Below, piece after piece: positions 24,555-29,749 of a stretch of DNA of 29,749 nt. Every line of letters starts with the position of its first letter. Position 1 is the stretch's first letter. Under the pieces are notes generated by a model. It searched no databases and was not told where the DNA came from. It was given only the letters and a program-made list of their open reading frames with translations. This stretch comes from JBAYDV01 sp041668045 (lineage in GTDB: Bacteria; Bacteroidota; Bacteroidia; Bacteroidales; UBA932), in assembly GCA_041668045.1 (NCBI GenBank), contig JBAYDV010000015.1, positions 1 to 29,749 on the forward strand, written 5' to 3'. Both the position numbers and the translations under genes were made by a program.

Positions 24555-24586
24555 ATTTATTGAAAGAATTTTAAAATTCAATAAAT
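24555..24586 (+). repeat. Inverted repeat in the proB-fimbrillin gap
   Basis: ATTTATTGAA (24555-24564) and TTCAATAAAT (24577-24586) are perfect 10-base inverted arms; a second, nested palindrome GAATTTTAAAATTC lies at 24566-24579. The run of T lies before, not after, the stem, so it is not a normal plus-strand terminator for proB. It ends 33 bases before the -33 box of the next gene and could be an operator, although extreme AT content makes chance repeats more likely. Confidence 0.4.
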
Positions 24587-24619
24587 ATTGACAAGATTTC
24601 CATATATATATAAATTTAC

Positions 24620-24651
24620 TTTGTTTTTATTTCTATTCTAATATACATTTG
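24620..24651 (+). promoter_or_regulatory. Consensus promoter of the BIG2 fimbrillin-like gene
   Basis: TTTG at 24620-24623, a 20-base spacer and TACATTTG at 24644-24651 match the Bacteroidota promoter exactly. The ATG at 24680 lies 28 bases beyond the -7 element, giving a short normal leader. Confidence 0.8.
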
Positions 24652-24679
24652 ATTTCAAATAATATTAAAAGAAAAAGAA

Positions 24680-26926
24680 ATGAGGAAAAGGATTATATTG
24701 TTATTTGTTTTCTCTATTTTGTTTAGCTCATGTGAAAACAATCCAATCAAACAGCCTAAAAATCAAACTATTAGAATTAGACTTAATTATATTCTAAATA
24801 ATTATAATGCTACTAAAGCATCTGCTTTTGATAATAAATTAATTTCCGACATTAATATCTTTATATATAATAGAGATGGAAATCTTATCAATTCTTATTT
24901 TCAAAATGGTTGTATTTCTTCTATAGATTTAAGCTCTATTAGCTCTTCAAACGGTTTCTATATCTATGTATTAGCTAATGTGGGAAATATAAAAAAATCT
25001 TCTATACCGATTAATTTAAATGCATTAAGACTATATAAATATAGAATCACTGATAGTATAAAATCATTAGTCACATCAACTCCCATGTGTTATAGCTCTG
25101 GTTTAATACACCTAACAGACAACTCTCCCATAAACATTGGTTTAACTAGATTATTAAGTTGTATTACTATTAAAATAGATACAACTCAACTATCTTCAGA
25201 TATAACTGAATTTAATATAAAGAAGATCAGTCTACATAATATTCCTAAATATATATCACCATTTTCAGAATACCATCCTTCAAATGTTGATGATATAACA
25301 TATAATGGAGATTCAATTAATATAGTTGAAAATATAAATACTAATGAATTTAAATTATACACTATAGAAAACTTACAAGGAAATCTTTTACCAAATAACA
25401 CAGAAGAAAATTATAAATCTTTTGATCAAAATGATATACATAGGAAATTATGTACATACATAGAAATAAATGCTAGATATAAATCTAAAACAAAGGAAGA
25501 TAATAATTTAATATACAGAATATATCCTGGGGAAAATGAGACATCAAACTTTGATATAAAACGAAATACTAATTATTATACTGTAATAAAACCAATTAAT
25601 TCTGGAACTGAAAATATAGATAAATTTAACTGGAAAATTGATTTATCTGATATGATATATTACGTAAATCAAATTAATTTATCTCCAAAAAATGTCTCTA
25701 TTAGCGAACTTGACAGTATTACACTCCATACTAACATCAAACCAAAATACGCAAAAGATACTATTATTACATTCTCAAGTTCAAATAATAAAATAGCTAC
25801 TGTTGATAACAATGGCAATGTTTCAGCTCTTCACCATGGAGATTGCTATATCATAGCTAAGTCTAATAATGGTATAGAAGAACAATGTCATGTTATAGTA
25901 AACAAATTACATCCTACTTTTCAAATAGATTGGGGAAAAGATACAATCTATAGAATGGAGATCAGAACAGCCAGAATAATCAAACTTATTCCTTCATCCG
26001 CTAAAATTACATGGAATATTACAAATTCTGGTAATACTCAACATAATTTTTCTAATGCTCCTTACGAACAACGGAGTGTTACTAATAATAATCATAATTA
26101 TATTTTTTATTCAACGCTGATATATTCTAATATAGATGTTACCCTATCGTGCAAAATAGAAAGTGAATACCTTCCAGAGGGATCTGAGACATTATCACAT
26201 GTATATCATTACCAACAATTACACAATACTATAGATGATAAATTTAATGACGTTATAAGAATATATAGAGGTGAAATAATTGATATTCCAGTTACTTTGT
26301 ATCCTAACAACATAGGACAAGATATATCTGCATTCGATTATTTTGAAATAGATGGAACGTCAAACTTAATAAAGACTATTAATCCAGAAGATACCTCTGA
26401 TGTATTTATATTAGGAAACAATTTTGTTACTGAAAATAATGAATATAGAAATACAAAAGTAGAAATTAATTCAGGAATTCCTCATAATGATAATAATATT
26501 TTCATGCGATTAAGAATAAAAGACGGAGGGAATTTCTTTAATCAACAAGAAACAAATTTTGTTAATATAAAGGTTGTAGAACCTAGGATATCAACATATG
26601 ATAACACGATTATCAATTTATATGTAGGCGACACTATAGATATATCAAATAGAATTATTTACTACCCTTCTAGTGCCTCACAAATAGGACTAGAAATACG
26701 TAACGATAATGATTATGTTAAACTAGTTAATAATAAATTAATAGGATTAAAAACTTCAAATGGTAAAACAATTACAATCCCTATTTATTTCAAAGATCAT
26801 ACTGTTATTTTGGAGAATAACTCTTACAATTTTCATTACCCTGAAATCCCAAATATAGATAATGCTGATAATTATAATTGCATCAAAATATATGTAAAAG
26901 TAAACATAAAAAAAAGAGATAGTTAA
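24680..26926 (+). CDS. Large fimbrillin-like lipoprotein with a BIG2 domain
   Basis: A 748-residue surface lipoprotein. The signal peptide RKRIILLFVFSILFSSC gives lipidated C18. The first 300 residues resemble Bacteroidales fimbrillin/DUF4906-type proteins: KLISDINIFIYNRDGNLINS, GFYIYVLANVG, the INIGLTRLLSCITIKID strand and NTNYYTVIKPINSGTENID, which corresponds to the end of the pilin-like C-terminal domain. A bacterial Ig-like BIG2 domain follows at about 330-412 (INLSPKNVSISELDSITLHT, then IATVDNNGNVSALHHGDCYI). The last 330 residues are beta-rich and asparagine-rich, with a degenerate BIG2-like repeat near 645-700 (LYVGDTIDISNRIIYYP). It may be a pilus tip subunit or adhesin. It has its own consensus promoter and is separated from the fimbrial cluster at 6648-11192 by more than 13 kb. 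The specific ligand is unknown. Confidence 0.7.
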   Translation: MRKRIILLFVFSILFSSCENNPIKQPKNQTIRIRLNYILNNYNATKASAFDNKLISDINIFIYNRDGNLINSYFQNGCISSIDLSSISSSNGFYIYVLANVGNIKKSSIPINLNALRLYKYRITDSIKSLVTSTPMCYSSGLIHLTDNSPINIGLTRLLSCITIKIDTTQLSSDITEFNIKKISLHNIPKYISPFSEYHPSNVDDITYNGDSINIVENINTNEFKLYTIENLQGNLLPNNTEENYKSFDQNDIHRKLCTYIEINARYKSKTKEDNNLIYRIYPGENETSNFDIKRNTNYYTVIKPINSGTENIDKFNWKIDLSDMIYYVNQINLSPKNVSISELDSITLHTNIKPKYAKDTIITFSSSNNKIATVDNNGNVSALHHGDCYIIAKSNNGIEEQCHVIVNKLHPTFQIDWGKDTIYRMEIRTARIIKLIPSSAKITWNITNSGNTQHNFSNAPYEQRSVTNNNHNYIFYSTLIYSNIDVTLSCKIESEYLPEGSETLSHVYHYQQLHNTIDDKFNDVIRIYRGEIIDIPVTLYPNNIGQDISAFDYFEIDGTSNLIKTINPEDTSDVFILGNNFVTENNEYRNTKVEINSGIPHNDNNIFMRLRIKDGGNFFNQQETNFVNIKVVEPRISTYDNTIINLYVGDTIDISNRIIYYPSSASQIGLEIRNDNDYVKLVNNKLIGLKTSNGKTITIPIYFKDHTVILENNSYNFHYPEIPNIDNADNYNCIKIYVKVNIKKRDS

Positions 26927-26942
26927 ATTAACTATCTCTTTT
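26912..26942. terminator. Bidirectional terminator between the fimbrillin-like gene and tRNA-Arg
   Basis: AAAAGAGATAGTTAA (26912-26926) is perfectly complementary to TTAACTATCTCTTTT (26928-26942). A run of A precedes the stem (a T-tract for the minus-strand tRNA) and T's close it on the plus side. The 5' arm contains the stop codon of the fimbrillin-like gene. Confidence 0.8.
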
Positions 26943-26943
26943 G

Positions 26944-27017
26944 TGATCCGGCTGGGATTCGAACCCAGGACCCACAGCTTAGAAGGCTGTTGCTCTATCC
27001 AGCTGAGCTACCGAACC
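26944..27017 (-). tRNA. tRNA-Arg (anticodon UCU)
   Basis: A complete 74-base tRNA on the minus strand. The acceptor GGTTCGG pairs with CCGGATC (two G-T pairs), followed by discriminator A. The D arm is AGCTCAGCTGGATAGAGC, the anticodon loop CTTCTAA gives UCU (Arg), and the T arm is CTGGGTTCGAATCCCAG. CCA is not encoded. UCU reads AGA, a favoured arginine codon in this AT-rich genome. Confidence 0.96.
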
Positions 27018-27077
27018 ATTCTTTAAAACACCTAGAGAAGTGATTAATATCATTACTGTTCCTCTCCAAATGGGATG

Positions 27078-27085
27078 CAAATATA
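27078..27085 (-). promoter_or_regulatory. -7 promoter element of tRNA-Arg
   Basis: On the minus strand this reads TATATTTG, an exact TAnnTTTG match, 60 bases before the mature tRNA. The -33 region is T-rich but has no clean TTTG at the standard distance. Confidence 0.55.
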
Positions 27086-27120
27086 ATGCTTTTATTTTAA
27101 AAACATAAAAAAAATACACA

Positions 27121-28017
27121 TTATTTATACTTTTTTATGAATTTAGCTATAAATTCAATAAAATATACTAATATTATACCTAAAGTACAGAAAAATATAG
27201 CTTCTTTTATGTTTCCATCTGGCATTGATGGTCTAGACACTCCAGATGATAATATATTCTGCCAAGGCCACAATTTCAATAAACTTCCTAACATTATACC
27301 AGCTAGTGCTACTACAGTTATAGAATAAAAACGTTTTAAAAGCCATGATAATACTCTTGAAAACATTAATAATCCAATTATAGCTCCTAATCCAAATACT
27401 AATAATATTTCAATTTTAAAGTCGCTTACCGCTGACATTATATAAGGATACTTACCAAGTAATAATAATATAAAACTTCCTGAAATTCCAGGAAGAATCA
27501 TCGCACATACAGCTAAGCCTCCAGATAAGAATATAAACCATATCTCATTAGTAGTCTCTCCTGGAGATAAAAGACAAATTACAGCGCCTAATGCAATACC
27601 AAAAACAAGAGCTAATATATTAGTTGTTTTTTTTAGATTGACATTTCTAAGAATAAATATAGATGATGATATTATTAGTCCAAAAAAGAATGACCATAAC
27701 TGTATAGGATAATAATTCATTAAGAATATCATTAATTTAGCTAAAGAAAATACACTAATTAAGACCCCTAAAAAAACAGATATGAGAAACCATCCATTAA
27801 TGTGCTTCCAAAATTTACTAATCTTTAATGAAAAGAGATATTTTAATGCCCTGGCATCAATTAATCTTATAGAATCTACTAATTCTTCATAGATTCCAGT
27901 TAAAAAAGCTATTGTTCCTCCTGAAACTCCAGGTATTACGTCAGCTGCACCCATACATAATCCTTTTAAAGCTACGAAGAGATATTTAAATATATTTGTT
28001 GTTTTATTTTTAGCCAT
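27121..28017 (-). CDS. DUF368 family membrane protein, likely undecaprenyl-phosphate translocase (PopT-type)
   Basis: A 298-residue polytopic inner-membrane protein of the DUF368 family, recently shown in other bacteria (PopT) to return the lipid carrier undecaprenyl phosphate to the cytoplasmic face. The signature GAADVIPGVSGGTIAFLTG lies at residues 23-41, and a second half-copy AMILPGISGSFILLLLGKY at about 168-188, showing the internal repeat. Eight or so hydrophobic segments are visible, with a basic tail (KFIKKYK). It is the last gene of an operon with fprA and the DUF6913-type gene, starting one base after the latter's stop. The lipid-carrier role is transferred from the family; this protein has not been tested. 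Confidence 0.88.
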   Translation of the reverse strand: MAKNKTTNIFKYLFVALKGLCMGAADVIPGVSGGTIAFLTGIYEELVDSIRLIDARALKYLFSLKISKFWKHINGWFLISVFLGVLISVFSLAKLMIFLMNYYPIQLWSFFFGLIISSSIFILRNVNLKKTTNILALVFGIALGAVICLLSPGETTNEIWFIFLSGGLAVCAMILPGISGSFILLLLGKYPYIMSAVSDFKIEILLVFGLGAIIGLLMFSRVLSWLLKRFYSITVVALAGIMLGSLLKLWPWQNILSSGVSRPSMPDGNIKEAIFFCTLGIILVYFIEFIAKFIKKYK

Positions 28018-28018
28018 A

Positions 28019-28573
28019 TTATTTAGTAATAATGGTAGATAAATATTTTAAAATATTTTCTGCGTACATCGCAGGCGAAATTTCATCATGAGGCATTTGT
28101 CCATCTACTATCATATCAGCTTCTTTTTTATTTGTTTTATATGTTGTCACCTTAAAATGTGCCAAAGAGTTATTAATAAGATATTGAAATACAAACTTAT
28201 CCTTAAATGTCATATCAATGAGAATATCTGCAGTATTATCAAGAAAATCATCTACATATTTAGATATAGGAATCTGAACAATATTATGTGATCTCCTAGG
28301 ACTTGTAATCACTTTCGGATTTTGGCTTATTTTATCTTTAGCTAGAATCTCATTTTTATTCGAAAAACTATATGCTAAAACAGAATACTCAATGGAATTT
28401 TTCTCAAAACTATCAACTAATAAGTCATAAGCTTCCTCAATAAGTGGAATATCCATATTTATTAGAACTAATATTTTCTTAGCTTCTTTTAAACTTGAAT
28501 ATTTCACTTTTCTCAGCGACTTTCTAGCTAATATCTTTTTTTTATAAAAGATTCTATAAAAAAAACCTATCAT
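28019..28573 (-). CDS. DUF6913-type conserved hypothetical protein
   Basis: A 184-residue protein I recognise only as a Bacteroidota conserved hypothetical, probably DUF6913. The N-terminus is short, aromatic and strongly basic (GFFYRIFYKKKILARKSLRK), more like a membrane- or RNA-associated segment than a signal peptide. The rest alternates beta strands and helices (KKILVLINMDIPLIEEAYDL, IEYSVLAYSF, NTADILIDMTFKDKFVFQYL), suggesting a small alpha/beta fold with conserved ADILIDM and a C-terminal helix. No catalytic motif stands out. It is tightly packed between fprA (2 bases) and the DUF368 gene (1 base), so the three are almost certainly cotranscribed. Function unknown; context hints at the membrane or envelope but proves nothing. 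Confidence 0.7.
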   Translation of the reverse strand: MIGFFYRIFYKKKILARKSLRKVKYSSLKEAKKILVLINMDIPLIEEAYDLLVDSFEKNSIEYSVLAYSFSNKNEILAKDKISQNPKVITSPRRSHNIVQIPISKYVDDFLDNTADILIDMTFKDKFVFQYLINNSLAHFKVTTYKTNKKEADMIVDGQMPHDEISPAMYAENILKYLSTIITK

Positions 28574-28575
28574 AT

Positions 28576-29749
28576 TTATTTAAAAGATGAAATAATATCA
28601 TCACATAATTTATTTATTTCTTCATCACACCCACTATACTTAAATGTTTGTTTAAAGGCTACTGGTTGAGAAATTAGATTCCATTTCATACTATTACCAA
28701 AATCTATTACTTTCTTAGCAGCACCTCCTGTCCAGGTGTAGGATCCGAAATATCCGAATTTTCTATTTACTACACCACGTAATTTAATGGCTCCCATCAT
28801 ATTTGCTACGAATGGAAAAACACTCATATTATATGTAGGAGACCCAATAATTATCGTATCATACTTAAAGATATCTCTTAAAACAAAAGAAAGATTATCT
28901 GGTGTTAACTTATGAAGAACTACTTTTACACCTTCTTTCTCACATTGTTCTTTAATTCTAATCGCAGCTAATTCTGTATTACCATACATAGTACCATAAG
29001 CTATTACAACTCCTTTTTCTGCTTCATATCTTGATAAATGATCATAGATATTTATAATTTTTTTTACAGAATCATAATTAATCCAAGCTGGACCATGAGT
29101 GGAACAAATTTTTTCTATATCGACACTAGATAGTTTAGATAAAGCTCTTGCTACAGGAACAGCATATTTACCTACAATATTAGAGTAATAGCGTAAAATT
29201 TCATCTTTATATTTATCTAATTCTGGATCAATTTTATCATCTACTCCATTTATAACACCATAACTACCAAAAGCATCTCCAGAAAATAATGTCTTTTCTT
29301 CAACACAATATGTCATCATAGTTTCTGGCCAATGTAACATAGGGGTTAAATAAAAAACTAAATTCTTTTTTCCTAAGGATAAATTATAACCATCATTTAC
29401 TTCTAATAAATTATCTTTTATATTATAAAACCCTCCAAGCATTGATAGTGTCTTTTTATTTCCTACTACTACTAAATCTGGATATAACTCTCTCATTTTC
29501 TTAATAGAAGATGAATGATCCGGTTCCATATGATTAACTATTAAATAATCAATAGCTCTATCTCCGATAACATTATGTATATTTTCTATAGTCTCTTCTG
29601 CGAAAGGATACTCCACTGAATCAATTAAAGCTATTTTATCATCTACTATTAAATAAGAATTATACGATATTCCATCTGTTAAAGGCCAAAGCTCTTCAAA
29701 AAGTACGGTTTCACAATCATTAACACCTACACTAAAAATATCTGTAGAA
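28576..29749 (-). CDS. fprA: FprA-type A-type flavoprotein (flavodiiron protein), 5' end beyond window
   Basis: A cytosolic flavodiiron protein that reduces oxygen to water and/or nitric oxide to N2O in anaerobes, fed by rubredoxin or a similar carrier. The frame stays open to the window edge: STDIFSVGVNDCETVLFEEL and WPLTDGISYNSYLIVDDKIA precede an internal GTG at 29616 that is not the real start. Only a few N-terminal residues are missing. The metallo-beta-lactamase-like domain shows the diiron ligands in VNHMEPDHSS, MLHWPETMM, FSGDAFGSYG and CSTHGPAW. The flavodoxin domain follows with YGTMYGNTELAA for FMN phosphate and GSYTWTGGAAKKV. No C-terminal rubredoxin is fused. It is upstream of the DUF6913-type and DUF368 genes with almost no spacing. 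Confidence 0.93.
   Translation of the reverse strand, partial: STDIFSVGVNDCETVLFEELWPLTDGISYNSYLIVDDKIALIDSVEYPFAEETIENIHNVIGDRAIDYLIVNHMEPDHSSSIKKMRELYPDLVVVGNKKTLSMLGGFYNIKDNLLEVNDGYNLSLGKKNLVFYLTPMLHWPETMMTYCVEEKTLFSGDAFGSYGVINGVDDKIDPELDKYKDEILRYYSNIVGKYAVPVARALSKLSSVDIEKICSTHGPAWINYDSVKKIINIYDHLSRYEAEKGVVIAYGTMYGNTELAAIRIKEQCEKEGVKVVLHKLTPDNLSFVLRDIFKYDTIIIGSPTYNMSVFPFVANMMGAIKLRGVVNRKFGYFGSYTWTGGAAKKVIDFGNSMKWNLISQPVAFKQTFKYSGCDEEINKLCDDIISSFK

Noticed and set aside
24588..24616. TTGACA-N17-TAAATT, an E. coli-like sigma-70 promoter
   Set aside because: Bacteroidota housekeeping promoters use TTTG/TAnnTTTG, and a perfect match of that type lies just downstream at 24620-24651.
28576..29616. 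Start of fprA at the GTG at 29616
   Set aside because: The frame continues upstream to the window edge with clear family sequence (WPLTDGISYNSYLIVDD), so the GTG is internal and the gene is simply cut by the window.
1..29749. Insertion sequences, prophage, integrative element or defence system
   Set aside because: No transposase, integrase, relaxase, restriction enzyme, Cas or toxin-antitoxin pair is recognisable; the PIN domain at 16733 is part of a chromosomal PIN-PhoH ATPase, not a VapC toxin.

Overview
The window looks like chromosomal DNA of an AT-rich member of the Bacteroidales (Bacteroidota). The evidence is a fimbrial locus with FimA/Mfa1-type and FimB/Mfa2-type lipoproteins beside a DUF3575 protein, an RRM-type RNA-binding protein, promoters of the TTTG-N19/20-TAnnTTTG class, a lack of strong Shine-Dalgarno sequences, and a PPDK/PhoH/PurL/FolC gene set typical of the group. 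Coding sequence is densely packed. No insertion sequence, phage gene, CRISPR array or plasmid function is visible, and no gene-free stretch exceeds 300 bases. Genus cannot be fixed from this sequence alone.

Layout. 1-560 (minus): the N-terminal part of a FecCD-type metal/cobalamin ABC permease, cut by the window edge. 606-3632: a large secreted N-acetylmuramoyl-L-alanine amidase with a golvesin-like insert and an FN3 domain. 3741-5786: htpG, preceded by a perfect inverted repeat and a sigma-54-like element. 5854-6495 (minus): an orphan DUF47/PhoU-like protein, convergent with htpG across a shared terminator. 6648-11192: a four-gene fimbrial locus (DUF3575 barrel, OmpA-like/TPR protein, FimA-like pilin, FimB/Mfa2-like anchor). 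11227-11544: a tRNA-Val(UAC) tandem with its own promoter and terminator. 11551-12810 (minus): folC. 12958-20814: purL, phoH-like and ppdK in a row. 20976-21245: an RRM protein ending in a strong terminator. 21368-24517: the proline operon proA-proC-proB. 24680-26926: a large fimbrillin-like lipoprotein with a BIG2 domain and a consensus promoter. 26944-27017 (minus): tRNA-Arg(UCU). 27121-29749 (minus): an operon of fprA (5' end beyond the window), a DUF6913-type protein and a DUF368/PopT-type undecaprenyl-phosphate translocase.

How the genes fit together. Surface assembly is the accessory theme: the fimbrial cluster and the separate BIG2 lipoprotein both look like type V (FimA/Mfa1-type) pilus material, and the secreted amidase and PopT homologue act on peptidoglycan and its lipid carrier. 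The rest is housekeeping: one-carbon/purine synthesis (FolC, PurL), pyruvate-PEP interconversion (PPDK), full glutamate-to-proline synthesis (ProB, ProA, ProC), oxidative or nitrosative defence (FprA), and protein/RNA homeostasis (HtpG, PhoH-like, RRM).

I did not find a convincing wholly new system. The best leads are the putative heat-shock control site upstream of htpG, the amidase whose zinc-site residues are split by a large insert, the free-standing BIG2 fimbrillin, the fprA-DUF6913-popT operon, and several promoters lying almost on top of their start codons. Domain names were assigned by recognising motifs; no database search was run.
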